Source of the DNA: Huiozyma naganishii CBS 8797
Taxonomy: Eukaryota > Ascomycota > Saccharomycetes > Saccharomycetales > Saccharomycetaceae
Reading direction: 5' to 3'
Length of the DNA: 64,000 nt
Assembly: GCF_000348985.1 (NCBI RefSeq)
Contig: NC_035924.1
Coordinates: 496,001 to 560,000, forward strand
This document shows, in pieces, positions 38,420 through 49,152 of the stretch (position 1 is its first letter; each line of letters opens with the position of its first letter). The notes under the pieces are model-generated. The model was not told where the DNA came from, did not search any database, and worked only from the letters and a program-made list of their open reading frames with translations. A program made the translations under genes and the position numbers.

Positions 38420-39041
38420 TTTGTATGTGCTAGTTTCGAAGTCTTAGCTATGTATATGTCTAAAGTATTAGCCGACTACTAAGTGCAAACTAACTGCTCT
38501 CGTAATACAGCTTGTTTTCTTCAATATTCGCACCTGCTAAACTTTGGGAAAAAAATGAAAAAGAAGAGCGAGAACATTCCAAAACGACTAGGCGGAGAGC
38601 CACCACGGGAACCCAGGAACAACTGCAGCTGAGGTGAAGGAACCCGCGCCCTCCCCAGGGAGAATACCAGCCTGGAACAATCGTAAATTTGAGCCTGGAA
38701 ACGTCCACGCGCTGAAACAAAGAACCAACCATCTATTTCCCAAATAGGAAACCAGGAATTGCACAAAATATAAAAACAACTTTTTCACAACTTTTCTAAA
38801 ATATTTTGATGGTGTACGGATGTTGAAAGCCGTCATTTCCATTTCTGCTCTCCACAAAAAATATGATGAACCAGAAAAAAAAACGGTGTCAACAAATTCG
38901 TGAACAAACTGAAAAATACGGTATGCGAGATAGTGCCAAACGTGATATACAATAAAGCTATTTGGTGAGTTATTCCTAATAGCGACGAAAAAAGGTGATA
39001 TCTCTTATAGTTCCCCGAAAGTAGTACTACTACTTGTACAT
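38420..39041. promoter_or_regulatory. Divergent RPS17/ADA2 promoter region
   Basis: A 622-bp region with a Rap1-type GGTGTACGGATGTT at 38811-38824. This is nearly the same as the RPS21 upstream site and lies about 390 bp upstream of the RPS17 start codon. A/T tracts follow on the ADA2 side. No gene is seen. Confidence 0.55.
38811..38824 (-). promoter_or_regulatory. Rap1-type site upstream of RPS17
   Basis: GGTGTACGGATGTT on the plus strand (AACATCCGTACACC towards RPS17) is a close Rap1 match. It shares the core TGTACGGATGTT with the RPS21 upstream site and lies about 392 bp upstream of the start codon. Confidence 0.6.
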
Positions 39042-40355
39042 ATGTCAAATAAGTTCCACTGTGACGTTTGCTCCGCCGATTGTACTCATAGGGTTCGAAT
39101 CTCATGTGCTGTATGTCCAGAATATGACCTATGTGTTCCCTGTTTTTCTCAAGGTGTGTATAATGGAAATCACAGGCCATACCATGATTATAGAATAATC
39201 GAGACAAACTCGTACCCTATATTATCGGAGGACTGGGGGGCAGATGAGGAACTGCAACTGATCAAAGGTGCCCAGACACTCGGGTTGGGTAATTGGCAAG
39301 ACGTTGCAGATCATATAGGCAGCCGTGATAAAGAAGAAGTTGCAGCTCATTACATTCAATACTACATCGATAGTCCGTACTACCCTATCCCTGATATAAC
39401 AAAGGACATTGAGGTATCCCAAGATGCCTTTTTGGACCAGAGAAAGAAGAGAATTGAGGCCTTTAGGGAGAAGGCTTTGGAACCTCCAAGGAAGCCAATG
39501 GCCTCTGTTCCAAGTTGTCACGAGGTCCAAGGGTTTATGCCTGGGAGATTGGAGTTCGAAACCGAGTTTGAGAATGAGGCTGAAGGACCTGTCAAGGATA
39601 TGGTATTCGAACCAGATGACCAACCCTTGGATATTGAGTTGAAACTAGCCATTCTAGATATATATAATTCTCGACTGACGACGAGAAGTGAAAAGAAACG
39701 TTTGCTGTTCGAAAATGAGTTGATGGAATACAGGAGGTTCCAAGCAATAGATAAGAAGCGAACTAAAGAGGAAAAGGATTTATTCAATAAGTTGAAACCT
39801 TACGCTCGATTGATGACGACGCAGGACTTTTCAGATTTCACAAAAGATATGTTAGAAGAGCTTCGGTGTAGATCCAGAATTCAAACTTTACAGGAGTGGA
39901 GGGCAAACGGTATTGTTACGCTAGAAGCTGGGCTCAAGTTTGAGCGGGATAAGCAGGCCAGATTCACTACTTTGGAAAAGTTTGGAAACTCTTTACCTTA
40001 CAGCGCCAATGGTTCGGTGACGAGCAGCGGCAGACATAGAAGCACGCCACTTCATCGAGCTGGTGCCGATTACTCGCAGAATTATAACGAAAGCACTGGT
40101 AGGAAAAAGGTAATGACAATTAACGATATACAGCATGGATCAGATTACAATTTGCTATCTTCGGCTGAACAGCAACTGTGTATACAACTGAAGGTCATGC
40201 CTAAACCATATCTCGCCTTGAAAGAGATCATTTTTCGAGAACTACTCCGGACGCAAGGGGATATGGACAGAAAGGCGTTCACAGATTTGCTCGATATAGA
40301 TCCAATCAAGGCAAGCAGACTTTATGATTTTTTCCGTGCCCAGAATTGGACGTAA
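39042..40355 (+). CDS. ADA2: Ada2, SAGA/ADA histone-acetyltransferase adaptor
   Basis: 437 residues (434 in S. cerevisiae). Ada2 binds and stimulates Gcn5 within SAGA and ADA. Domains: a ZZ zinc finger at 6-50 with Cys pairs (CDVCSADC, CAVCPEYDLCVPC) and terminal His; a SANT domain at about 63-112 (WGADEELQLIKGAQTLGLGN); a central ADA2-specific helical region; and a C-terminal SWIRM domain at about 360-437 (SSAEQQLCIQLKVMPKPYLA, ending in YDFFRAQNWT). No disruption is seen. Position between RPS17 and UTP6 matches chromosome IV. Confidence 0.98.
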   Translation: MSNKFHCDVCSADCTHRVRISCAVCPEYDLCVPCFSQGVYNGNHRPYHDYRIIETNSYPILSEDWGADEELQLIKGAQTLGLGNWQDVADHIGSRDKEEVAAHYIQYYIDSPYYPIPDITKDIEVSQDAFLDQRKKRIEAFREKALEPPRKPMASVPSCHEVQGFMPGRLEFETEFENEAEGPVKDMVFEPDDQPLDIELKLAILDIYNSRLTTRSEKKRLLFENELMEYRRFQAIDKKRTKEEKDLFNKLKPYARLMTTQDFSDFTKDMLEELRCRSRIQTLQEWRANGIVTLEAGLKFERDKQARFTTLEKFGNSLPYSANGSVTSSGRHRSTPLHRAGADYSQNYNESTGRKKVMTINDIQHGSDYNLLSSAEQQLCIQLKVMPKPYLALKEIIFRELLRTQGDMDRKAFTDLLDIDPIKASRLYDFFRAQNWT

Positions 40356-40473
40356 CCACTAGATTGTTTCATCGGTTCTGTATGGTCTCCGCATTATATC
40401 AGATGTAATATTATTTATAAATTATATTTTTTTTATGCATGTAGCAGAAAAGTACATGGATAAAGGGTGGCCA

Positions 40474-41817
40474 TTATAGTTTCTTAACGATCAACTCCAA
40501 TATCTTCGTCCGCGGATCATCTTCTGCGTCCATGTTTTCTATAAACCGTTCTTGGATGTACGTTTTATATTTCGTTTGGATAGCTTTGGCAACATTTGCT
40601 TCAAGTTTACTGTTGTAAGCAATGTATTTCTTGACAGACAGCTGTAATTGGTCAATATCTAGAGTTTCCACGGTCATGTATCTGACATTTAGCGTAATGT
40701 CTATTATTAACAATTCGGCGTATAATCGAGGGAAGTCCTTCTTCAAAGTTAAAGAATAGTGTTCGTTTCTCCAGTATTGTATGATGTGGTTAATCAAATA
40801 GTCTCTCGATAGTACTTTAAACTCGTCGAACAAGTTGATGTAGTTTACCGATTCGGTGAATAGGTACTCGACCGTTTCTATATTCATAGCTCTAGCTGTT
40901 TGCTTATCAGAGACAGCATAGTACCCTTTTTGTTTATTGAGATATTGTTCCCCCAGTGATTTCATAGCGATATCAAAAATCGTCAATGCAATATCACCAC
41001 GGAGAGCTGGATTTGTTTCAAAAGTGCCCAGCATGCTCATGTCCGCTTCTGGCAGCTCGTTCAACTTATCCTTCATATGATCACCTGTAGACACATTTTG
41101 AGTTGCAGGACTGTCGTCTTTCTCTTCCTCCTTGGTTTGATCTCCATCCGCGTCCTTGCTGTCATTTAACATATCCAGCTCCTGTTCCCTCTCGTTGATC
41201 AAATTCATCACTCTTCTTCTTTCAATCAACTTTGTCACAAAACTCAATTCAAATTTGGCGTATTCATACCAAAGCTTCTTGACGTCAGGATTAAATCTTA
41301 GGGCGTTTTGGAACGCAATTCTACAACTCTTGAAGTTGGCGTGAACCTCGTACTCATATTTTGCACAACTGATCCAAATATCGGCATTGGATGGGTGTAA
41401 TCTTAATAGTTGGTTGTAGACGGTATGAATCTTCTTGTATGAGGTGCTGTTCCCTCTAGACTTTAAGAAATGCAAATATTGGGACCAGAACTTCAAATCC
41501 TGTGGGAATTTATTTGTGCCTCTTTGATAGATGAAGTTAATTCTTTGCTGGATAGACCAGTCAGATATACCGTTTGCCTTCGCGTTTTGAAGTATACGTT
41601 TACAACGCTTTAGTCTTAGCTTGTCCACATTACTTTCGTAGCTGATGTACTTCATATAATCAGTGATGCTGGACCCTCTTGAATTCAACCGATGCTCAAA
41701 ATCGGTTCTCTTCTTCATAATTTTGGATACTTCTGTTTTAGTGAACAGGCCCTTCTCAACCAAATCATCTAATTCGGGAATACATTGTTCTAAATAATAC
41801 CTCGTTTTGCTGGACAT
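40474..41817 (-). CDS. UTP6: Utp6, U3 snoRNP/SSU processome protein
   Basis: 447 residues (440 in S. cerevisiae). Utp6 belongs to the UTP-B subcomplex of the small-subunit processome and is needed for 18S rRNA maturation in the nucleolus. The N-terminal block ([20 protein letters not shown], then [16 protein letters not shown]) is the family signature. HAT (half-a-TPR) repeats follow at about 85-200 ([38 protein letters not shown]). An acidic insert (about 215-240) separates the C-terminal helical part. It is convergent with ADA2, 118 bp apart. The divergent RPS18 lies across a GC-rich spacer. Confidence 0.95.
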   Translation of the reverse strand: MSSKTRYYLEQCIPELDDLVEKGLFTKTEVSKIMKKRTDFEHRLNSRGSSITDYMKYISYESNVDKLRLKRCKRILQNAKANGISDWSIQQRINFIYQRGTNKFPQDLKFWSQYLHFLKSRGNSTSYKKIHTVYNQLLRLHPSNADIWISCAKYEYEVHANFKSCRIAFQNALRFNPDVKKLWYEYAKFELSFVTKLIERRRVMNLINEREQELDMLNDSKDADGDQTKEEEKDDSPATQNVSTGDHMKDKLNELPEADMSMLGTFETNPALRGDIALTIFDIAMKSLGEQYLNKQKGYYAVSDKQTARAMNIETVEYLFTESVNYINLFDEFKVLSRDYLINHIIQYWRNEHYSLTLKKDFPRLYAELLIIDITLNVRYMTVETLDIDQLQLSVKKYIAYNSKLEANVAKAIQTKYKTYIQERFIENMDAEDDPRTKILELIVKKL

Positions 41818-42424
41818 TGTGGTTGTACTGCTACTTGTTTTAAATGGTAAACTTCGATGTCATCTCGTATTACGGTTTACAATTAACCTTCTCATCTGGA
41901 AAATTTTCACAACAGTAAGGAAGAAAAAGATGAACTGATATTACAAATGGGACTGCTAGTACATCCGGACACCATATTCTTTTTTTAAAACAAATATTAC
42001 TATTCGATTTTTCAGCATTTGAAAGTTTCCTCTTTTGGAGTTTGTGTGAACGATCATTGAAATGCGGAAGAAAGTGAGAGATGGAGGGTTCGAGGGGACT
42101 GGTCTCGCCGGGGGGGGCCAGTGCTTCGGCACCATTCCCTCTCACAATCCTAGGCAGAAGATGCCAGGCGCCGCACCCAGCGAATGTCCCTGTCTCCCCT
42201 CTGTCCAGACGGACACCTCCCACGGAAGCGCACGCGCGCTCTCTCCAGCTGTGCGGTCGCCACTTTCCCGTTCCACGTCCCTCCGAGGAAGCAGGGCTTC
42301 TCTGTAGTAGTGTGTATCTTCTTTGAGGTATGGAGCACATCCAATATTTCAATATTTGAAATTTCACGTAGTAGAGTTTTACTTTTGTTATGTCACTGTA
42401 GAAGGTCAACCAAGCCCAATCGAA
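41818..42424. promoter_or_regulatory. Divergent UTP6/RPS18 region with a GC-rich island
   Basis: A 607-bp spacer. A GC-rich island runs from about 42060 to 42300 and keeps several frames open, none with credible protein content. ACATCCGGACACC (41961-41973) is an imperfect Rap1-type match, with one mismatch in the core. Confidence 0.4.
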
Positions 42425-43224
42425 ATGTCTCTAGTTGTCCAAGAACAAGGTTCTTTCCAGCACATTTTGCGGTATGTCGTAATTCAGAATTATTTTTTGT
42501 CGTCAATGAGGAGGAGGTCACCAGTTGTTTGGTATGCAGTGTGATCATGAACCGGAATTGCTAGGTGGATAAGAGCTGAGCCTGCTATTGATATGCTTTG
42601 GCTGTTACAAGGTCTCTGATTTGCATCTTAAAAGCTTTGACGGCCGATTATCGCCTTTTTTTGATAAGATAAATGTGCAATTATTAGCATTTACCAACCC
42701 TACCTGAAATGTACTCCTCATTGCTGGACACTTTAAGACTACTCTTTGAACAACCTTTTTACTAACAGTTTTATTTTTAGGTGGAGTGAGGTCCGATCCT
42801 CGAACACTTTTTTTTCAATTTTTTTTACAGTTTGCTTAACACTAACGTTGATGGTAACATCAAGATTGTCTACGCCTTGACCACCATCAAGGGTGTTGGT
42901 CGTCGTTACTCCAACTTGGTCTGTAAGAAGGCCGATATCAACCTAAACAAGAGAGCCGGTGAATTGACCCAGGAAGAATTGGAGAGAGTTGTCCAAATCA
43001 TGCAAAACCCAACCCACTACAAGATCCCAGCTTGGTTCTTGTCCAGACAGAAGGACATCGCTGACGGTAAGGACTACCACCCATTGGCCAACAACGTCGA
43101 GTCCAAATTGAGAGACGACTTGGAGAGATTAAAGAAGATCAGAGCCCACCGTGGTATCAGACATTTCTGGGGTTTGCGTGTTAGAGGTCAACACACGAAG
43201 ACCACTGGTAGAAGAAGATCCTAA
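42425..43224 (+). CDS. RPS18: Ribosomal protein uS13 (Rps18), spliced
   Basis: Small-subunit head protein contacting the large subunit. Exon 1 is 42425-42471 ([15 protein letters not shown] plus two bases of the Arg codon) and exon 2 is 42831-43224. The joined product has 146 residues, as in S. cerevisiae, ending TKTTGRRRS. Intron signals: donor GTATGT at 42472-42477, TACTAAC at 42760-42766, TTTTTTACAG acceptor. The phase-2 intron splits an Arg codon as in yeast RPS18A/B. The coding sequence uses highly optimised codons. It lies between UTP6 and YHP1 as RPS18A does. Confidence 0.98.
42472..42830 (+). other. RPS18 spliceosomal intron
   Basis: 359 nt with canonical donor, TACTAAC branch point 65 nt before the acceptor, and a pyrimidine-rich 3' end. 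No nested gene is recognised. Confidence 0.94.
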
Positions 43225-43537
43225 GTATAGTAATTATATGTATATACGTGCGTACGTGCGTGTTTATGCCCTTGTATACTTTTTGTTAATCTAAATCATT
43301 TCAATATACTACAATAACATATTGTTTTTTATTGCTTCAATACATATGAGTTTTTTTTCATTTCTATGATTTACAATATTTTTTTGTTACAGGTGGAGAT
43401 TGTGCGGCGGTAATGCTATATATAACGTATTTATTTTTGAGTCGTAATATACTGTATAAGATGAATTAAGCCTATATTTATTGACTGGTTTTTGTTTGTT
43501 TGTTTAGTGGTTATGGAAAAGAACGTTGTTGTTCTCT
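43225..43537. other. Convergent RPS18/YHP1 3' region
   Basis: 313 bp of AT-rich 3' UTR sequence with TATATA-type elements (near 43240 and 43420). No gene is seen. Confidence 0.4.
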
Positions 43538-44503
43538 TCACATCTGATTGGTAAGAATATAATTTCCTGCAGGATAATTGGCACCGGAACCTTCCGGCAT
43601 GGGTCGCCTGTTGGAGGATGTGTCGCTGTAGGGGCTATGTGGGAACCCGTTCAGTGTGAGCTGGTACCTCCCCGCGAGCAAAGCCTGTTCCTTCCGGATG
43701 TACTGTCTCTGGTTTTGAAACCAAACCTGAATTGCCTTTTCACTCATGTTACATTTCTTTGCCAGTTCTAATTTCTCCTGTTTATTTGGAGCTTTATTCC
43801 TTTCGAACGCTTTCTTCAAGATATCTTTCTGTTCTTTGGTAGTTCTGCGCCTCTTGGGTTTACTGGAGACCTCCTCGCCGTTTATCAGTTTCTTGGGAAA
43901 AGTTTCCTTCGAGTGTGTAATAAACGAGAACCTTTTCCTCGAAGAGGACGAGGATGATTCAGGAGAAGCAGCGAGTGCGGAGGAAGTCGACGAGACGGAC
44001 GAGGATCTCCGTTCTGATGATTTACCAGTGGTCTTGCATTTCAGATTGTCTTGTCCATCTGGTGAATGCGGTGGTGTGACAAGGTGTCCGAGCTCCAACC
44101 CAGGTTTCTGGAACTCGGGTACCATTCTACCCTGGTTGACCACAAACGACTGCTGTGGCAGATACTGTGGTTGTAACTGGATACCTCTATTCAGTTGTGG
44201 TTGAATTTGGTACTGTACCTGTGCGTGAGGCTGCTGTGGTGGTGGTGGTTGAGTGTAAGTCTGGTAAGGTGCAGCAGCGGCAGCAGTAGCAGGTGGCACA
44301 CCCCCCATTATGCTGTGAAACGATGGCAACTGTACCCCATTTGAAGGCACGAATATTCTAATTTCAGGCTGCATTCCGTACTCCTGCGGTCTCTGTTCAT
44401 ATATGATCTGTTGTTGTGGTTGCTGGGGTTGCATGTCGTACTGGGGGATGAAGTACCCCGTTACAGGGTTATAAGAACCCGGCACGGTCCCGTTAGCTAA
44501 CAT
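43538..44503 (-). CDS. YHP1: Homeodomain transcriptional repressor, Yhp1/Yox1 type
   Basis: 321 residues (353 in S. cerevisiae Yhp1). Yhp1 and Yox1 bind with Mcm1 at early-cell-cycle boxes and limit expression of M/G1 genes. The homeodomain spans about 211-270: KRRRTTKEQKDILKKAF, then the recognition helix AIQVWFQNQRQYIRK. Helix 3 has WFQNQR in place of the common WFQNRR/WFQNKR. The N-terminal 130 residues are Pro/Gln/Tyr-rich, followed by a TPPHSPDGQ segment and a Ser-rich stretch typical of CDK-regulated factors. Chromosome IV position (between RPS18 and PPN1) favours YHP1 over its paralogue YOX1. Confidence 0.87.
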   Translation of the reverse strand: MLANGTVPGSYNPVTGYFIPQYDMQPQQPQQQIIYEQRPQEYGMQPEIRIFVPSNGVQLPSFHSIMGGVPPATAAAAAPYQTYTQPPPPQQPHAQVQYQIQPQLNRGIQLQPQYLPQQSFVVNQGRMVPEFQKPGLELGHLVTPPHSPDGQDNLKCKTTGKSSERRSSSVSSTSSALAASPESSSSSSRKRFSFITHSKETFPKKLINGEEVSSKPKRRRTTKEQKDILKKAFERNKAPNKQEKLELAKKCNMSEKAIQVWFQNQRQYIRKEQALLAGRYQLTLNGFPHSPYSDTSSNRRPMPEGSGANYPAGNYILTNQM

Positions 44504-46495
44504 TTCTCTATTCTACTATTATTATTATTATTGGTATCCTTTTTTCGGATCAAAATAGCGACACTTAAACCAGGGAAGATTATCTCAAGTTCCCTTGATA
44601 TATATATATATACATATATTGGGAAAAGACAACAAACCGTTAGCAACAAAAGAGGAGGGGGAGGGGCTAAACAGAGAAGGACAAAAGAAATGAAACAGAA
44701 AAGGAGCAGCTCACGACTTAAAGAAGAAGAAGAGGAAGAATCCAATAGAAAACATCCCGAGAGTCGGCAGAAACAGAGGGAAGGGCAAAAGAAGTAAAAC
44801 GAGCATCTGGTATATATATAATACGAAGAAGGGAAGAATAGGCGTCCGTAATAATAGAAATACCACTCTTGAATACGTGCATTATTTTACTAGTCCCACC
44901 TTGTCACCTTTTCGGCGATGTCACGCTACAGGCGTGCAACACAATAGGCAGTTCTCGGCCCGGAAGACAAAAAGCAAACGAGCGGAATGCAGCATTAGTA
45001 ACAGAAAAAGATTTGGGTGCGTCTCACTGTCTGCTGCTGCTGCTGCAGCGCCTGAAAACAGACGCAGGAGATTTGTTCACATGCAACATTGATACATGTA
45101 TGGCAGAAGAGAATCACGTATGCGCTAATTACCGTGGGAATAAATTTCACACTTTCTCTCTCGTTTGCTGTCCTCTTCTATTATCCACTGCATAGCGGGT
45201 AGAGTAGGCAACGTCAGCAATAGGTCAATACCCAACAAAAAAGAGAGAGAGAGGGAAGGACGTCACCTCCAAACAGATTCAAAACACACCCTATTCTGTA
45301 TCTGAAGACCCGTTCCGTCGCGCGGGAAGCAAATCTTAGCTGCGCAGAAACATGCTTAGGGAAGGTGGAGCGTTTCGGAGCCGAGCGACTCCAGGAGCGT
45401 GAGGGATAAAGAAAAGCCGTTTAAACCAAAAAAAACAGCCCCTACAAGTTTCTGCCACGGGCGTTTCTGTGCTCGAACTAAAAACCGAACCTAAAACAAA
45501 AAAAAAGACCCCCCTCCCGCGCCCCATCACGCCTAGTTCCCCGATTATGAAAAACAACAATGCGTGTTTTTTTCGTTCCCGTCCTTCTCTCTCCCCTTTC
45601 GGAAACCTCCTGTGAATTTGGTGTAGAACCAGAAATGTTTGCATACGGTTAAAGAGGAAAAGGAAATTTTTGGGACAAGAAATAGGAGTTGAGAGTCGCG
45701 GAAGGGCTTAGAGTAGACGGCCAAGCTGAATCTGCCAAGACTCCATTAATCTGGCTTTTTTCTTCAAATGTCATGTTTCCGCTTCAGGACGGTGCCCTTT
45801 GTTTACATAAGAATTATGTGGAGATTTTGTCCTGTGGCCGGCGTCATGTTGGACAAATAAGAAAAGGGAAAAAAATAAAGAGAAAAACGCAAAGTGCGGA
45901 ACCGTCCACTTGCTATTCTTCCGCTTCAACTACGGGAACGCCTCTGTTTTAACGATTTTATTTGAAACTGCAGGAGAGTTAAAAAAAAAAGTGGGTGCCT
46001 ATGGTTCAATCTTTTTTCCTGTAACACAACCCGCTAAAAAAACATATCCCCCATCCCCGATTATCTTATTTTCCAGATAGAGTTGTAAGTGACGTTTCAC
46101 AAATGAACGTGTGAAAGGGAATGTTAGGGAGATAAGTCCACCGATTCCGTCGATACGTGCAACTCTCACTCTCTTTCCCGTTAGGTCCCTTACCCCCCCC
46201 CCCTTTCTTAGGAAAGAATGAACTTATTACCTAAGAGGATGCGTACAGTACTCTGTCCCAAATTTGTGCTCTGTCATGTGCAGAATTGATGCCTTTCTTA
46301 CTTGCGCTATAGTAGGTTCTTTTCCGATTTGGGAGAACTAAAATTACTAAAAAAAGAAAAGAGAAATAGATTAAAAAAAAATAAAGGTTAAGGAGAGATG
46401 GGAACACACAGAGGGGGGAAGGTTGAGATCGATAGTTCGCAGCTGCGGTAGGGTATGCACACGACTTGTGTCTATACTGGTGGTAAGGTTGTTAG
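44504..46495. promoter_or_regulatory. Long divergent YHP1/PPN1 promoter region
   Basis: A 2-kb spacer. It has TATATA elements (44600-44613, 44811-44820), a CTG/CTGCAG-rich patch near 45032-45050, a GA repeat at 45244-45254 and a run of eleven C at 46193-46203 ending in CCCCT. Several A-tracts are present. The open frames here are short or lack ATGs and their translations are biased. No RNA gene is recognised. The length fits a heavily regulated cell-cycle gene promoter. Confidence 0.45.
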
Positions 46496-48484
46496 ATGAT
46501 ACGCTTGAGTGACAGGGATACATCCCTGGGAACAAACTACAAATTTATAATGAGAAGGTGGAAGCTGATGGTGTTGCCCGTGTTCATGGCCCTTGGTTTG
46601 ATACTGGTCTTGCAACACCCAAGTACAGTGTCGGAGTTTGTATCTACTGGGGCCCCGGATCTTGGGCTTGTGGATCAGAAGCCAGTGGTCGTTAGAGACC
46701 CGTACACGGGGAGGGAAAAAACATTGCACGGGAGGTTCTTACACATCACAGATATTCATCCAGATTCGCTCTATGAGGAGGGTGCCCCCGTAGGTGCAGT
46801 ATGCCACAACAGATCCAGGGAGGGTGATGGATACGCGGAGGGGGAGGATGGTGCGCCACGGTTTGGGCTCGCCATGAGTGGATGCGACTCCCCTATGGAG
46901 CTGATGGAATTTACTCTGGAGTGGATTGGGAAGAACCTGAGGGATAAGATTGACTTTGTGATATGGACAGGTGATAACGTAAGACACGATAACGATAGGC
47001 AGTTCCCGAGAACAGAGTTCGAGATAATAGATATGAACAGTTTAGTCTCCGGTAAGTTCCATAAACTGTTTGCCAATAACGAGAGTGGGAACCCAAGGGA
47101 TTTTGACGTCGATGTCGTGCCAAGCTTGGGGAATAACGATGTCTTCCCCCATAATCTATTTGCCTTGGGGCCCACTTTACAAACCAGGGAACTTTACAAG
47201 ATATGGAATAACTACGTACCAGAGGAGCAACAGAGAACCTTTGATAGAGGCGTATGTTTCGTCAAGGAGGTCATACCGGGGAAACTGGCCGTTATCTCGA
47301 TAAACACATTGTATCTGTTCAAGGCAAACCCGCTTGTGGACAATTGTAACTCGCCCAAACAACCTGGTTACAGACTGCTTTTGTGGCTGGGATATGTACT
47401 GGAGGAAATGAGACAAAGAAATATTAAAGTTTGGTTTTCAGGACATGTCCCACCAATACCCAAAAATTTCGATGACAGTTGTTTCAACAAATTTACACTG
47501 TGGACACACGAGTATAGAGACATAATAGTGGGTGGCTTGTACGGACATATGAACGTTGATCATTTTATCCCGGTTGACGGGAAAAGGGCTTGGCAAGATC
47601 TAGAAGAGGAGGAAGAAAGGGCCCAACTTGGGGCTCAAAACCTGGATTTTGCAAATGACAATAGCCAGGATGATGAATCCTATCTTGTGCATGCAGACGC
47701 AGCAAGAGACGCTCGTTTAATGGGCGCTAAGCCTCAAAATAAAGTTTCCTACATGGAAACTGTCAAGGATAATATTTACGAAAAAATTGACAAAAAAATT
47801 CACCCTGGTGAGAAGTCAAATGGTCGTAAGAGGAGGAAGGGGAAGAAGAGGAGGAAACAGGATCCTGTGGATATCGAGAAATTAAGCGAAAGATACTCTA
47901 TCGTCAATATTGCTGGTTCTGTAATTCCAACTTTTAATCCTTCTTTCCGTGTATGGGAGTATAACATCTCAGGACTAGAGCAAGATACCTCCACTCTTGA
48001 AGGACCTAAAAACTGGGATTCCTTTTTCAAATCCTTAGAGGAAACGCTGGAAAATGATATTGAGGAGGCACAACTTTTATCGGAAGTGAACACACAGAAG
48101 AAGAAGAAAAAGAAGAACGGTAAACGTAAGAACGATAAAACAGTCCCAGAAAAAAACCAAAGAACATCCCACTGGGACCAGCTTATACTCCACAACTGTT
48201 CGCACCTTTTACGGTTCGTCGAATACTATGCTGATTTAAAAAGCATTAATAAGGAGTACTACGAGCTGTTATGTTCAGGTGTAGACGCGGAGGAAGCCGC
48301 GAGTAACGTTTTCAGGTACCAGGTCGAATACACTTCGGAAGATGAGCCATTCAATACCAAGTCCCTGTTGGTTAGTGATTACCTGAAAGTTCTCACCAAT
48401 ATAGTGCACGAAAATGATAAATGGGACTCCTACTTAAGCAAAGCGTTCGTTTCCACCGGTTATACGGATGATGAGGATGATTGA
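46496..48484 (+). CDS. PPN1: Vacuolar endopolyphosphatase Ppn1
   Basis: 662 residues (674 in S. cerevisiae). It cleaves long polyphosphate chains in the vacuole and is matured by vacuolar proteases. It is a type II membrane protein with a signal-anchor at about residues 24-41 (LMVLPVFMALGLILVLQH). The calcineurin-like phosphoesterase metal motifs are all present: HITDIHPD, WTGDNVRHD, LGNND (in SLGNNDVFPHN), SGHVPP and GGLYGHMNVDHF. Two Lys/Arg-rich tracts occur at about 441-459 and 533-547 in the C-terminal half. TSA2, the next gene in S. cerevisiae, is absent; GUK1 follows convergently after 110 bp. Start ATG 46496; a second in-frame ATG (46550) would still keep the anchor. Confidence 0.95.
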   Translation: MIRLSDRDTSLGTNYKFIMRRWKLMVLPVFMALGLILVLQHPSTVSEFVSTGAPDLGLVDQKPVVVRDPYTGREKTLHGRFLHITDIHPDSLYEEGAPVGAVCHNRSREGDGYAEGEDGAPRFGLAMSGCDSPMELMEFTLEWIGKNLRDKIDFVIWTGDNVRHDNDRQFPRTEFEIIDMNSLVSGKFHKLFANNESGNPRDFDVDVVPSLGNNDVFPHNLFALGPTLQTRELYKIWNNYVPEEQQRTFDRGVCFVKEVIPGKLAVISINTLYLFKANPLVDNCNSPKQPGYRLLLWLGYVLEEMRQRNIKVWFSGHVPPIPKNFDDSCFNKFTLWTHEYRDIIVGGLYGHMNVDHFIPVDGKRAWQDLEEEEERAQLGAQNLDFANDNSQDDESYLVHADAARDARLMGAKPQNKVSYMETVKDNIYEKIDKKIHPGEKSNGRKRRKGKKRRKQDPVDIEKLSERYSIVNIAGSVIPTFNPSFRVWEYNISGLEQDTSTLEGPKNWDSFFKSLEETLENDIEEAQLLSEVNTQKKKKKKNGKRKNDKTVPEKNQRTSHWDQLILHNCSHLLRFVEYYADLKSINKEYYELLCSGVDAEEAASNVFRYQVEYTSEDEPFNTKSLLVSDYLKVLTNIVHENDKWDSYLSKAFVSTGYTDDEDD

Positions 48485-48594
48485 TTGATCGATTTTATCT
48501 CAATCAGCTCATGAGCTGTTTCGATTGTTGAAAGTCATGCTACTTCGTCTATTATAAGTATTTATATTACTCTTACGTATCGGTTTAGAAAACC

Positions 48595-49152
48595 TTATTT
48601 CTCAAAGATGAACTCCTTCAATTCTTTATACGCCTTTTCCAAATCGTCGTTCACAACAGTTTTGTCATGAGCACCAGTCTGGGCGTATTCCAATTCCGCC
48701 TTGGCTGCATCCAGTCTCTTCTGTAAGGATTCGGCAGTTTCTGTACCTCTGCCTTCCAATCTTTTCCTTAGATCGTCCACAGATGGGGGCGCAACAAACA
48801 GAAATCTTGCGTTCAAGTCGCTCTTCTTTACCGCTATGACACCTTGCATATCGATATCCAAGATACAAGTTTTCCCGGAAGATGTAACTTGCTTAACTGA
48901 GTCAACGGTGGTACCGTAGTAATTGCCCGAAAATTGAGCCCACTCAATGAACTTGTTCTCCTCAATCATTTTTTTGAATTGGTCGACCGTGGCGAAATTG
49001 TAATCCTTACCATCGACTTCTCCGGCTCTTGGAGATCTAGTCGTGGACGACACGCTGAACCCAAACGTGTCAGGGTATTCAGCAAGCAGCTTTTTCAAAA
49101 GAGTGGATTTCCCAGTACCACTTGGACCCGAAATAACAATTGGGCGAGGCAT
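48595..49152 (-). CDS. GUK1: Guanylate kinase
   Basis: 185 residues from ATG 49152 (MPRPIVISGPSGTGKSTLLK), against 187 in S. cerevisiae. The longer open frame above it begins with a GTG and is not needed. It phosphorylates GMP to GDP with ATP, an essential step in guanine nucleotide supply and mannosylation. Features: P-loop GPSGTGKST (8-16), the GMP-binding STTRSPRAGEVDGKDYNF, EWAQFSGNYYGT, CILDIDMQGV, and the lid segment LEGRGTETAESL. The length is typical of the small soluble guanylate kinases. Confidence 0.98.
   Translation of the reverse strand: MPRPIVISGPSGTGKSTLLKKLLAEYPDTFGFSVSSTTRSPRAGEVDGKDYNFATVDQFKKMIEENKFIEWAQFSGNYYGTTVDSVKQVTSSGKTCILDIDMQGVIAVKKSDLNARFLFVAPPSVDDLRKRLEGRGTETAESLQKRLDAAKAELEYAQTGAHDKTVVNDDLEKAYKELKEFIFEK

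Noticed and set aside
39091..39101. GGTTCGAATCT resembling a tRNA B box
   Set aside because: It lies within the ADA2 zinc-finger coding sequence, with no A box or cloverleaf around it.
42062..42564. Several overlapping plus and minus frames upstream of and across RPS18 exon 1
   Set aside because: They arise from the GC-rich island and read across the RPS18 splice donor in wrong frames.
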